Assembly: GCA_900317155.1 (NCBI GenBank)
Contig: ONFO01000008.1
Location: 92,516 to 156,515, forward strand
Reading direction: 5' to 3'
DNA length: 64,000 bases
Origin: an uncultured Bacteroidales bacterium
GTDB taxonomy: Bacteria; Bacteroidota; Bacteroidia; Bacteroidales; F082
Part shown: positions 50,614 to 58,480 of the stretch, one piece after another
How positions within the stretch are numbered: the first letter of the stretch is position 1
Layout: every line of letters begins with the position of its first letter
Notes under the pieces: model-generated
Told to the model about the DNA's origin: nothing
The model's database searches: none
The model's input: the letters and a program-made list of their open reading frames with translations, nothing else
Position numbers and translations under genes: made by a program

Positions 50614-53547
50614 CTAGTATCCGAATATCTCCTCAGTACTCACGCGCTTGACGGGACCGAGTTCCTGGATAGCCTTCATGTTGAGTTCCTTCTCGTCGCC
50701 GAGGATGACGTAGCGGTAGGGCTTGTTGGCCATCTGCTCCTTCTCGAACTTCACGATGTCTTGCAGGGTGATGTTTGGCAAGGCATTGTAGATACGTTCG
50801 TTGATGTCGTAATCGATGCCTTTCATCTTGGCATTCAGCCAAGCGTTGATGAGACCGAACTTGGTGGTGCGCTGGCTGGCCAGACGTTTAGTCAGGGCTT
50901 CCTTGGCAATGCCAAAGGCTTGCTCGCTCTCGGGCATCTCGTTGAGGATCTCCAAGAAATGACCGACGGCATCCATCATCTTGTCGTTTTGCGTGATGAT
51001 GTGGGTAAAGAAATACTCCGGCTGGTCGGTGTAGTAAGGTTCCATATAGGCGGCGAAGGCGTTGTAAGCCAGACCACGTGCCTCACGCATCTCTTGGAAT
51101 ACGATGGTGTTCATGCCACCGCCATAATACTCGTTGAACAAAGCCTTTACGGCGGCCTCGTCGGGGTTCCACGGACGTTGCTCGTTGTGGATCATGCGCA
51201 TGTAGATGTTCTTGGCATCGTATGGCGCAATGACGATTTCGTTTTCAGGCGTGGGTTGCAGTTCGTAGTGTTTGCCTTCGGGAACGGCTTGCAGTTCGGC
51301 CACAGTCACGTGGTTTTCCGTAACAGCCTTGGCCATGTCTTGTGCGGTCATAGGGCCATAATACAACACGGTGTGTTCAAAGTTCTTGAGGTTCTTCAAG
51401 AGGTCGAGCATTTCCTGCGGGTCGAGTTGACGGATTTGAGCGGGCGAGAGTTGGTTGCGTTGGCTGTTGTAGGGACCGTAAAGTCCGTATTGCACCAAGG
51501 CGTTGAAGTTGCTGCGTTGGTTCAATTTGGCATCCATGCGGGCTTTCTCCAATTGTTGGATGCACATCTCGGCCACCATCGGGTCGGCTTTGGCGTTCTG
51601 CATCACGTTTTCGAGCAAGGCCAAGGCTTCAGGCATGTTTTCACCCAAGCCGTGCAACGTGACGGTGATGTTGCGCGAACCCACATTGATATAGTAGTTG
51701 CAGGCGAGTTTGTAGAACTGCTGCTTGATTTCCTCGTTGCTCATCTGGTCGGTGCCGAGATATTCAAGGTAATCGGCGGCAGCGCCATAGCGGAGGTCGG
51801 CTTCGTCGCCAAACTCATAGCGGAAAGCTAAAGTGAAGCGTCCGTTTTCCTTGTTTTGCACGTAGATGTATGGCAGTCCGGCCTCTGTTTTGCCGAAAGT
51901 CAGGTCTTTCTTGAAGTCGACGAAACGGGGTTGGATGGCTGGCACTTCAGCATTTTGAACTTCGGTCACGAAGTCGCTCACGAGGTCACGGTTGGTCGGG
52001 ATGGGCGTGATGGCAGGCTTGTCGATCTTCTTTTGGTTTTCGTCAGCGCCTTGACGCTTGTAGACCACCACATAGTTGTCGTTGAAATGTTTGTTGGCGA
52101 AGGCCACGATTTGCTCCTTGGTCATGCCTTCCATGCGATTGAGGTATTCCACGTCTTGTTTCCAAGGCCTCTCGAGGATGAAGGAGTTGACAAACATATT
52201 GGCCCGGGCCTCGTTGCTCTCCATTGAATTGTAGTGGTTGAGTTTCATATTGTTAACGACAGAAGCCATCAAGTCGTCGGGGAAGTCGCCCTTTTTCAGT
52301 TTCTCTATCTCAGCCAGCAAGAGGTCTTTGGCTTCTTCGAGGGTTTGTCCAGGACGTGGCGAGCCACCGATGAGGAAACTGGAATAGTCGCGGTTGCTGC
52401 TTGAGCCACCCCATGCGTAGAGCATCTGCATCTGTTGGTTGATGTCAAGGTCGATGAGGCCTGCGGTGCCATTGCTCAGCATGGTGCCAATCATCTCAAG
52501 GGTGTCGCATTGCATCGAGTTGCCACGGTCGAAGCGCCAGCCAATCATCAGGTTCTCGGCTTCAAGGCCGTAGATGGTGGTGTCTTTGGGAGCGGTGATG
52601 GGTTTCAGCGGGGCAAATTCGGGCTGCTTCACATCCTCGCCAGGTTGCCAGCTGCCAAAATATTTGTCGATGATGGCGATGACTTCGTCAGGATTGAAGT
52701 CGCCAGCCATGCAGATGGCCACGTTGTTCGGGCGGTACCACTTGCTGAAGTAGTTCTTGATGTTGGTAATCGAGGGATTCTTAAGATGTTCCTGCGTACC
52801 GATGGTGGTCTGTGTGCCGTAGGGGTGGGTCGGGAAGAGCATGGCATTCATGGCTTCCCAAGCCTTACGGCCGTCCTGCGCGATGCCGATGTTATACTCC
52901 TCATAAACAGCTTCCAACTCGGTGTGGAAACCACGGATGACCATGTTCTGGAAACGGTCGGCCTGGATCTTGGCCCAGTTTTCGATTTCGTTCGATGGGA
53001 TATCCTCAACATAGCAGGTCACGTCTTCTGAAGTGTAGGCGTTAGTGCCTTCCGCGCCGATGGTCGACATGAGTTTATCGTACTCGTTGGGGATGAAATA
53101 CTGGGCGGCCAACTGGCTTATCGAGTCGATTTCGTGATAGGCAATGCGGCGTTCCTCGGGGTCGGTGAGGGTGCGGTATTTTTCATAACGCGTCTCGATG
53201 TCGTCCAAGAAAGGTTTCTCGGCTTCATAGTCAGTGGTGCCGAAATGGTTGGTGCCCTTGAACATCAAGTGCTCTAAATAGTGAGCCAGACCTGTAGTTT
53301 CTGAAGGGTCGTTCTTTGAGCCTGTGCGCACAGCGATGTAGGTCTGGATGCGGGGCTCTTCCTTGTTGACGCTCAGGTAGACCGTCAGGCCGTTGTCGAG
53401 CGTGTAGATGCGGGCCTCGGTGAGGTCACCTTTTACGGTTTCATACTTGTACTTGTTGTCAGCTTTTTTCTTGCATCCAACAAGCATCATGAGCAGTGCT
53501 GCAGCAAATAGCATGCTTTTTGAGAAGAATTTGTTTAAGTTTCTCAT
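50614..53547 (-). CDS. M16-family zinc metallopeptidase, lipoprotein
   Basis: 977 residues from ATG 53547 (MRNLNKFFSKSM...); the longer frame to 53610 would overlap yqgE. The lipobox is LVGC25. The inverted zinc motif is H89-Y-L-E92-H93 in 'TTGLAHYLEHLMFKG', and the distal Glu lies in 'ELEAVYEEYNIG'. The second half is a paralogous M16 domain without the HxxEH site ('LPYIYVQNKENGRFTLAFRYEFG'), as is usual for two-domain pitrilysin-type peptidases. It probably degrades peptides in the periplasm. It lies 26 bp downstream of yqgE on the same strand. Confidence 0.93.
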   Translation of the reverse strand: MRNLNKFFSKSMLFAAALLMMLVGCKKKADNKYKYETVKGDLTEARIYTLDNGLTVYLSVNKEEPRIQTYIAVRTGSKNDPSETTGLAHYLEHLMFKGTNHFGTTDYEAEKPFLDDIETRYEKYRTLTDPEERRIAYHEIDSISQLAAQYFIPNEYDKLMSTIGAEGTNAYTSEDVTCYVEDIPSNEIENWAKIQADRFQNMVIRGFHTELEAVYEEYNIGIAQDGRKAWEAMNAMLFPTHPYGTQTTIGTQEHLKNPSITNIKNYFSKWYRPNNVAICMAGDFNPDEVIAIIDKYFGSWQPGEDVKQPEFAPLKPITAPKDTTIYGLEAENLMIGWRFDRGNSMQCDTLEMIGTMLSNGTAGLIDLDINQQMQMLYAWGGSSSNRDYSSFLIGGSPRPGQTLEEAKDLLLAEIEKLKKGDFPDDLMASVVNNMKLNHYNSMESNEARANMFVNSFILERPWKQDVEYLNRMEGMTKEQIVAFANKHFNDNYVVVYKRQGADENQKKIDKPAITPIPTNRDLVSDFVTEVQNAEVPAIQPRFVDFKKDLTFGKTEAGLPYIYVQNKENGRFTLAFRYEFGDEADLRYGAAADYLEYLGTDQMSNEEIKQQFYKLACNYYINVGSRNITVTLHGLGENMPEALALLENVMQNAKADPMVAEMCIQQLEKARMDAKLNQRSNFNALVQYGLYGPYNSQRNQLSPAQIRQLDPQEMLDLLKNLKNFEHTVLYYGPMTAQDMAKAVTENHVTVAELQAVPEGKHYELQPTPENEIVIAPYDAKNIYMRMIHNEQRPWNPDEAAVKALFNEYYGGGMNTIVFQEMREARGLAYNAFAAYMEPYYTDQPEYFFTHIITQNDKMMDAVGHFLEILNEMPESEQAFGIAKEALTKRLASQRTTKFGLINAWLNAKMKGIDYDINERIYNALPNITLQDIVKFEKEQMANKPYRYVILGDEKELNMKAIQELGPVKRVSTEEIFGY

Positions 53548-53573
53548 TTCAAATGTATTAAGTTGAATATAAT

Positions 53574-54164
53574 TTAGTTGTCTTGAAAGTCTTTCGGAAA
53601 ACGTTTCCACATTTCGTAGGGGTTGCCCATTTTATCGACGAAGGCCTGCCACATCTTCTCAGCAGGCGTGTCGAGGTATTGCTCCTTCGTGATGTCGCCA
53701 ATGAGCCAAGTGTTGCGCACCAATTCGGTGACCAGTTGTCCGGCTTCCCAGCCCGAATAACCCAAATAGAAACGCACGTTGTCCTCGTTGGCGATGCCTG
53801 TGTGGATGAGGGTGGCTAAGGTCTCGTGGTTGCCGCCCCAGTAGAGGCCGTCGATGATGGGGTAGGAGTCGGGAATCATTTCGCCTAAGGTGTGGATGAA
53901 AAAAAGCTGGTCTTCAGCCACGGGACCGCCCAGATACACAGGAGCCTCGAAATCGGGGAACTCGTCGACAATATGATTGACCTGTACCTCCAATTTCTTG
54001 TTGATGATGATGCCGAAACTGCCTTCCGATTCCTCGTGGTCGATAAGCAAAACCACCGACCTCCCGAAATGAAAGTCGTTCATTAAAGGCTCAGAAATCA
54101 AGATTTTACCTTGCTTCGGATCCAATGAGTTGCTGCGTATGATAAACTTTTCTCCTAAATCCAC
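53574..54164 (-). CDS. yqgE: YqgE/AlgH family protein (UPF0301)
   Basis: 196 residues with the family signatures 'GKILISEPLMNDFHFGRSVVLLIDHEESEGSFGIIINKKL', 'VYLGGPVAEDQLFFIHT' and 'VRFYLGYSGWEAGQL'. The structure-defined family is widespread but its activity is not established; AlgH is linked to alginate regulation in Pseudomonas. A minus-strand -7 box CAAAATTA lies at 54173-54180, just upstream. The M16 gene follows and is probably in the same operon. Confidence 0.92.
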   Translation of the reverse strand: MDLGEKFIIRSNSLDPKQGKILISEPLMNDFHFGRSVVLLIDHEESEGSFGIIINKKLEVQVNHIVDEFPDFEAPVYLGGPVAEDQLFFIHTLGEMIPDSYPIIDGLYWGGNHETLATLIHTGIANEDNVRFYLGYSGWEAGQLVTELVRNTWLIGDITKEQYLDTPAEKMWQAFVDKMGNPYEMWKRFPKDFQDN

Positions 54165-54172
54165 ACCGCAAA

Positions 54173-54216
54173 ATTAGACTTTTTGCACGATAATCAAGCC
54201 ATAATTTGTAATTTTG
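54173..54216. promoter_or_regulatory. Divergent promoters of yqgE and murL-murD
   Basis: CAAAATTA (54173-54180) is the minus-strand -7 box. TAATTTTG (54209-54216) is the plus-strand -7 box, with TTTG at 54182 as a -33 candidate. The plus box overlaps the TTG at 54214, which argues for a later start of the fusion gene. Confidence 0.55.
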
Positions 54217-56946
54217 TGGCATAAAAACACTCTTGTCTTGAAACGAACCGACAATCAATCCAAATTTGATGCCCTGCGAAAGGAATTTTCGTCTTTCACT
54301 TTCGAAAGCCAGACGGTGAAACGAGCAAAGGGAGCCTTGTCTTTGGCTTTTGATTTTAACCTCGACGACCGCTACCATTTCCGCCCGACCTTGGAGATAC
54401 CTGCAAGACCTTTCTTCGATTGGGACAATATGACCGAGGAACAGTTGCAGGCTTTGGCGTTCCAAATCGGCATGACGGAGTTGGTGAGCTATTGGAAAAT
54501 CGCCTGTCCGAAAAAGGTGGTGGTGAAGCCTTTTGCCTTGACGGAGAAACAAAATGCATTTTGGAAAAAGCTGTATTACAACGGGCTGGGTGAGTTTCTT
54601 TATCTAAATAGCATCATGGTTCCGGAAACGGATTTGATGGAGATAATCACGCTGCCCATAGATTCCAATCCCTCGCACATCCTCTGCAGGAATGACATGG
54701 GCAGCTGCATACATTTTGAGGAAAAAGCATTAGTGCCAGTTGGCGGCGGCAAGGACTCCGTGGTGACGTTGGAATGCTTGCGCAACAAAATGCCCGTTAT
54801 TCCATTGATTGTGAATCCTCGTGGCGCGACCTTGAATTGTGTGAAGACGGCGGACTATAAAGAAAACGAGTTCATCATCATCAACCGCACCCTCGACCCG
54901 ACTATGCTGAAACTCAACGCCGAAGGCTATCTTAACGGCCATACGCCTTTCTCGGCCTTGTTGGCTTTCATCAGCATTTTGGTTGCCTTTGGAAGTCATT
55001 CGAAGTACATTGCCTTGTCGAACGAAAACAGCGCGAACGAGTCGACAGTGCCTGGAACAAATATCAACCACCAGTACAGTAAATCCATTGAATTTGAAAG
55101 CGACTTCAGGAACTATGTGGCCGAGAACCTCAGTGAAGAAGTGCAGTATTTCAGTTTCTTGCGTCCTTTGAGTGAACTGCAGATCGCCAAGCTGTTTTCG
55201 CAATGTGAGGCCTTTCACCCCGTGTTTCGCAGCTGCAACGCGGGCAGCAAGACCGACTCGTGGTGCGGCAAATGCCCCAAGTGCCTGTTCACGTGGATTA
55301 TCCTGTCGCCCTTCCTTTCAAGAGAGAAGCTGACGTCTGTTTTTGGCAAAGACTTGATGGCCGACGATAGCCTGCAACCCATCCTGGAAGAACTGAACGG
55401 CACGGCTGCCGTGAAGCCCTTCGAATGTGTGGGCACGGTGGAGGAGGTGAGGGCATGCCTTGAAGCTGTTGAGGGTAGACGAGGCAAGGTGGAAGAGATC
55501 CTTAGTCGCTTCAACCCCCATCATTTCCTGCCTCCACATTTTGAACAAATCCTGAAAACTGCTTTGAATGAAGGAATCAATCCTACGGCATCACTGCCCA
55601 TAGATTCCCTCCAACACACATGCCTGCACAGGAATGACATGGGCGGTGAGTTTGATTTGATACTGAATCGATTACGCGGCAAGCGCATTCTCATCCTTGG
55701 CTTCGGCAGAGAGGGCAAGTCGACGCTGCGTTTCTTGCAAAAATACCTGCCTGAGGCCGTCGTTGCGGTGGCCGATAAGAACGCGATGGAAGGTGTCACC
55801 CATACAGGTGAGCATTATCTTGAGGCGATGTACGATTACGACATCGTCATCAAGACGCCAGGCATCTCGTTGAAAGATTTCAACACGAAAGGGATTGAGA
55901 TCACCTCACAGACTGACCTATTCCTTAGTCAGTTCCATGCGCAAACCATTGGCATCACGGGCACCAAAGGCAAGAGCACGACTACAAGTCTTATCTATCA
56001 TCTGCTGAAATCTTCAGGACGCGATGCCATCCTCACGGGCAACATCGGCATCCCCTGTTTTGATGTGATGGAGGACATCAAGCCTGAAAGTATCGTGGTG
56101 TACGAGCTCTCGGCGCATCAATTGGAATATGTGCACAACAGTCCCCGAGTGGGCGTACTGCTCAATATTTTTGAAGAGCATCTCGACCATTTCGGGACGA
56201 TGCAACGTTACACCCAGGCCAAACTCAACATCATGCGTTATATGGGCGAAGACGACATGGCTGTCGTCCATGAGTCTTTGATGGAGGAAGCCTGGAGTCT
56301 GTTCGTCAACAATATCGTGTTCTCCTTGTTTGATATCGATGATCTTGTCGACTGCACGGCCTTGCCGCTGAAAGGCGAGCATAACCTGTTGAACGTCAAG
56401 GCGGCATTGCTCGCGTGTTATGCCTACGGTGTGGATGCTCTGGAACTTGTTCCTTATCTCTATACTTTCAAACCATTGGAACATCGATTGGAGCCTGTTG
56501 GTACCTTTGGTGGCGTGACCTTCGTCAACGACAGCATCTCCACCATCCCTCAGGCCACCATCTCGGCATGCGAGGCTTTGGGGCGCGTCGACTTCCTGTT
56601 GCTTGGCGGATTCGACCGTGGTATCGACTATCAGCCTTTGGTGGAATATCTGAAAGCGCATCCTGTGCCGCACCTTTTGTTTACTGGAAAAGCGGGGGAG
56701 AGGATGATGCAATTAATAGCTAAGGTTGCTGAGTCTGCGGTTACCGAGCATAGCCGAAGCATCGAAGGGTCGACCTTGTTTTATTATGCCACTATGGAAG
56801 AAGCCTTTTCTTACGTGGCTGCAAACGCTAAGCCAGGCGATATTTGCCTGTTGTCGCCAGCTGCCTCCAGTTACGACCAATACAAGAATTTCGAAGAAAG
56901 GGGAGGAAAATTCAAAGCTTTGACTGCCAACTTCAAATTGGCCTGA
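54214..56946 (+). CDS. MurL-MurD fusion: peptidoglycan glutamate epimerase joined to a UDP-MurNAc-L-Ala-glutamate ligase
   Basis: 910 residues as drawn from TTG 54214; TTG 54238 is likelier because a -7 box overlaps 54214. Residues up to about 455 match MurL, UDP-MurNAc-L-Ala-L-Glu epimerase: 'VPVGGGKDSVVTLE', 'ALSNENSANESTVPGTNINHQYSKSIEFE', 'SCNAGSKTDSWCGKCPKCLF' and 'KPFECVG'. From about 482 it is a Mur ligase: 'ILILGFGREGKSTLRFL', P-loop 'GITGTKGKSTTTS', 'HNLLNVKAALLA' and 'LLSPAASSYDQYKNFEERG'. In the known MurL route, a MurD2 ligase adds L-Glu and MurL inverts it to D-Glu. Here both steps would sit on one chain. Repeats at 54652 and 55594 are read in frame; the second lies at the domain junction. 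Confidence 0.85.
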   Translation: MWHKNTLVLKRTDNQSKFDALRKEFSSFTFESQTVKRAKGALSLAFDFNLDDRYHFRPTLEIPARPFFDWDNMTEEQLQALAFQIGMTELVSYWKIACPKKVVVKPFALTEKQNAFWKKLYYNGLGEFLYLNSIMVPETDLMEIITLPIDSNPSHILCRNDMGSCIHFEEKALVPVGGGKDSVVTLECLRNKMPVIPLIVNPRGATLNCVKTADYKENEFIIINRTLDPTMLKLNAEGYLNGHTPFSALLAFISILVAFGSHSKYIALSNENSANESTVPGTNINHQYSKSIEFESDFRNYVAENLSEEVQYFSFLRPLSELQIAKLFSQCEAFHPVFRSCNAGSKTDSWCGKCPKCLFTWIILSPFLSREKLTSVFGKDLMADDSLQPILEELNGTAAVKPFECVGTVEEVRACLEAVEGRRGKVEEILSRFNPHHFLPPHFEQILKTALNEGINPTASLPIDSLQHTCLHRNDMGGEFDLILNRLRGKRILILGFGREGKSTLRFLQKYLPEAVVAVADKNAMEGVTHTGEHYLEAMYDYDIVIKTPGISLKDFNTKGIEITSQTDLFLSQFHAQTIGITGTKGKSTTTSLIYHLLKSSGRDAILTGNIGIPCFDVMEDIKPESIVVYELSAHQLEYVHNSPRVGVLLNIFEEHLDHFGTMQRYTQAKLNIMRYMGEDDMAVVHESLMEEAWSLFVNNIVFSLFDIDDLVDCTALPLKGEHNLLNVKAALLACYAYGVDALELVPYLYTFKPLEHRLEPVGTFGGVTFVNDSISTIPQATISACEALGRVDFLLLGGFDRGIDYQPLVEYLKAHPVPHLLFTGKAGERMMQLIAKVAESAVTEHSRSIEGSTLFYYATMEEAFSYVAANAKPGDICLLSPAASSYDQYKNFEERGGKFKALTANFKLA
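54652..54704. repeat. Palindromic repeat in frame within the MurL domain
   Basis: CTGCCCAT at the left pairs with ATGGGCAG at the right. The inner AGATTCC and GGAAT also pair. The left CTGCCCATAGATTCC and right CAGGAATGACATGGGC are identical to the copy at 55594. It encodes 'LPIDSNPSHILCRNDMGS'. Confidence 0.8.
55594..55646. repeat. Palindromic repeat in frame at the MurL-MurD junction
   Basis: Same 15-bp left and 16-bp right ends as the copy at 54652, with a different centre. It encodes 'LPIDSLQHTCLHRNDMGG' between the last MurL helix and the first Rossmann strand of the MurD part. Confidence 0.8.
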
Positions 56947-56978
56947 TAGGTTATCTAAAAGCCTGATGAAAAACAAAA

Positions 56979-57008
56979 AAAGCCCCGAAAAATCGGAGCT
57001 TTCTTTTT
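56979..57008. terminator. Bidirectional terminator
   Basis: AAAGCCCCGA-AAAA-TCGGAGCTTT, with T-runs on both strands, between the convergent murL-murD and rplS genes. Confidence 0.8.
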
Positions 57009-57023
57009 TCGTTGATGAAGGAA

Positions 57024-57377
57024 TCACTTCTTGAGTTCCTTGATTTTGGCCTTCTTGCCACGTAGACCACGGAGGTAGTAAATACGTGACTTGCGGACCG
57101 AGCCCTGTTTGTTGAGCTCAATGTTCTCAATCATGGGAGAGGCAATCGGGAAACATCTTTCAACGCCGACGTTGTTGGAAATCTTGCGGATAGTGAAAGT
57201 GCCAGTCTTGCCATGGCCGCTGCGCTTCAGGACGGTACCTTGAAACTTTTGCAGACGCTCTTTTTGTCCTTCAATAATCTTGTAGGTCACCGTAATGGTG
57301 TCACCTGTCTTGAACTTCGGAAAATCTTTTACAACGATTTGATCTTCAACGAATTGGATTAATGCTTGTTTGCTCAT
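57024..57377 (-). CDS. rplS: 50S ribosomal protein L19
   Basis: 117 residues from ATG 57377 (MSKQALIQFVEDQ); the longer frame to 57428 runs through the promoter box at 57418. Clear L19 features are 'FKTGDTITVTYKIIEGQKERLQKFQGTVLKRSGHG', 'FTIRKISNNVGVERCFPIASPMIENIE' and 'VRKSRIYYLRGLRGKKAKI'. L19 sits at the 30S-50S interface. It follows trmD on the same strand, as in many bacteria, but has its own -7 box. Confidence 0.97.
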   Translation of the reverse strand: MSKQALIQFVEDQIVVKDFPKFKTGDTITVTYKIIEGQKERLQKFQGTVLKRSGHGKTGTFTIRKISNNVGVERCFPIASPMIENIELNKQGSVRKSRIYYLRGLRGKKAKIKELKK

Positions 57378-57417
57378 TTTATATGATTTTTGTATATTTT
57401 TCTCCAAAAAGTGGGTG

Positions 57418-57425
57418 CAAAAATA
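57418..57425 (-). promoter_or_regulatory. -7 box of rplS
   Basis: CAAAAATA on the plus strand reads TATTTTTG on the minus strand, 41 bp before the L19 start and between trmD and rplS. Confidence 0.55.
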
Positions 57426-57454
57426 CAAATAATTTCAATATGTAGCTAAGAATC

Positions 57455-58144
57455 TCAGCTTTTTTTGAAAATTTCGTACATTTCAGGCCTACGTTCTTTG
57501 GTGCGTTGAATAGCCTGCTCCATTTTCCACTCGTTGATTTTTAGGTCGTTGCCCGACAATAGAATCTCCGGCACTTCCCAACCTTTGTAGTTTCTCGGTC
57601 GTGTGTAGACGGGTGGCGACACCAAACCGTCCTGAAACGAGTCGGAAAGCGCTGAGGTCTCGTCACTTAGGGCACCGGGAATAAGTCGCACCAGACTGTC
57701 AACCAAGACGGCTGCACCCAGTTCGCCTCCCGAAAGGACATAATTACCGATGCTTATTTCCTTGGTAATCAGATGCTCACGGATGCGTTCGTCGATGCCT
57801 TTGTAATGGCCGCAAAGGATGATGAGGTTCTGTTTCATGGAAAGATGGTTGCACATCGGCTGATCCAAAAGCTCGCCATCGGGACTCATGTAGATGACTT
57901 CATCGTAGTCGCGTTGGCTTTTGAGGTGGGTGATGCAGTTGTCGACAGGTTCGATCATCATCACCATGCCCGCACCGGCTGCAAAAGAATAGTCGTCCAC
58001 CTTGTGGTGCTTGTCGGTGCTGTAGTCACGGAGGTTGTGCAAGCCTATCTCCACAATGCCTTTGTTTACAGCACGTTTGATGATGGATTCGGTAAAAGGT
58101 CCTTCAAACATTTCGGGAAAAACGGCGATGATGTCGATGCGCAT
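57455..58144 (-). CDS. trmD: tRNA (guanine-37-N1)-methyltransferase
   Basis: 229 residues of TrmD, a SPOUT-fold enzyme that methylates G37 next to the anticodon using S-adenosylmethionine. The knot region is '[36 protein letters not shown]', and the tail is '[35 protein letters not shown]', both well conserved. The loop usually written Y(P)(Y/F)GG.(A/P)GMVM reads '[12 protein letters not shown]' here, a small departure. A minus-strand -7 box lies at 58162. Confidence 0.96.
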   Translation of the reverse strand: MRIDIIAVFPEMFEGPFTESIIKRAVNKGIVEIGLHNLRDYSTDKHHKVDDYSFAAGAGMVMMIEPVDNCITHLKSQRDYDEVIYMSPDGELLDQPMCNHLSMKQNLIILCGHYKGIDERIREHLITKEISIGNYVLSGGELGAAVLVDSLVRLIPGALSDETSALSDSFQDGLVSPPVYTRPRNYKGWEVPEILLSGNDLKINEWKMEQAIQRTKERRPEMYEIFKKS

Positions 58145-58161
58145 GGCGTTGAAATTTTTTG

Positions 58162-58169
58162 CAAAAGTA
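58162..58169 (-). promoter_or_regulatory. -7 box of trmD
   Basis: CAAAAGTA on the plus strand reads TACTTTTG on the minus strand, 18 bp before the trmD start. Confidence 0.55.
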
Positions 58170-58180
58170 GTGAATTTTTT

Positions 58181-58299
58181 GAATGCTGAATGCTGAATGC
58201 TGAATGTAGAATGTAGAATGCAGAATGATGAATGTAGAATGCAGAATGCAGAATGATGAATGTAGAATGCAGAATGCAGAATGATGAATGCTGAATGTG
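58181..58299. repeat. Heptamer tandem array, 17 units of GAATGNN
   Basis: Seventeen consecutive 7-bp units all start GAATG and end CT, TA, CA, AT or TG. A 28-bp higher-order unit (GAATGTA, GAATGCA, GAATGCA, GAATGAT) is repeated twice in the middle. The array lies between the trmD promoter and the subtilase gene. The rest of 58145-58480 holds a second AT-rich heptamer run (58390-58438) and the subtilase promoter, and no gene. Confidence 0.9.
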
Positions 58300-58389
58300 T
58301 GTGGCTTATCTGTGATCATCGGGAGCGAAGCTGCAAAATTCTGCCCCGAAAACATCTGTAAAATCTGTGTAATCTGTAGTTAAATAAGA

Positions 58390-58438
58390 ACTTGAATTTT
58401 GATTTTTAATCTTAAATATTGAATTTTGAATCTTTAAT
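58390..58438. repeat. AT-rich heptamer run
   Basis: Units CTTGAAT, TTTGATT, TTTAATC, TTAAATA, TTGAATT, TTGAATC, TTTAATC. Degenerate but in register at 7 bp, as at 11736. Confidence 0.5.
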
Positions 58439-58450
58439 CAAAAAACTTAC

Positions 58451-58458
58451 TATTTTTG
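58451..58458 (+). promoter_or_regulatory. -7 box of the subtilase gene
   Basis: TATTTTTG, 22 bp before ATG 58481. Confidence 0.6.
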
Positions 58459-58480
58459 CGCGTTTTAAAGTCTTATTTCT

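Noticed and set aside
50557-51831. 424-codon plus-strand frame opposite the M16 peptidase gene
   Set aside because: It lies antisense to the second M16 domain and gives a Val/His/Leu-rich translation typical of reverse-strand shadows.
56731-56770. Possible further repeat-derived insert (AESAVTEHSRSIEGS) in the MurD half
   Set aside because: The peptide looks like extra residues, but the DNA shows only weak palindromic pairing and no second copy in the window.
58181-58299. Possible CRISPR array
   Set aside because: The repeat unit is only 7 bp, contiguous and without spacers, and no cas genes are present.
58104-58355. 83-codon minus-strand frame rich in 'FCILHSTF' repeats
   Set aside because: It is produced by the GAATGNN heptamer array; a 7-bp repeat gives a periodic peptide in any open frame.
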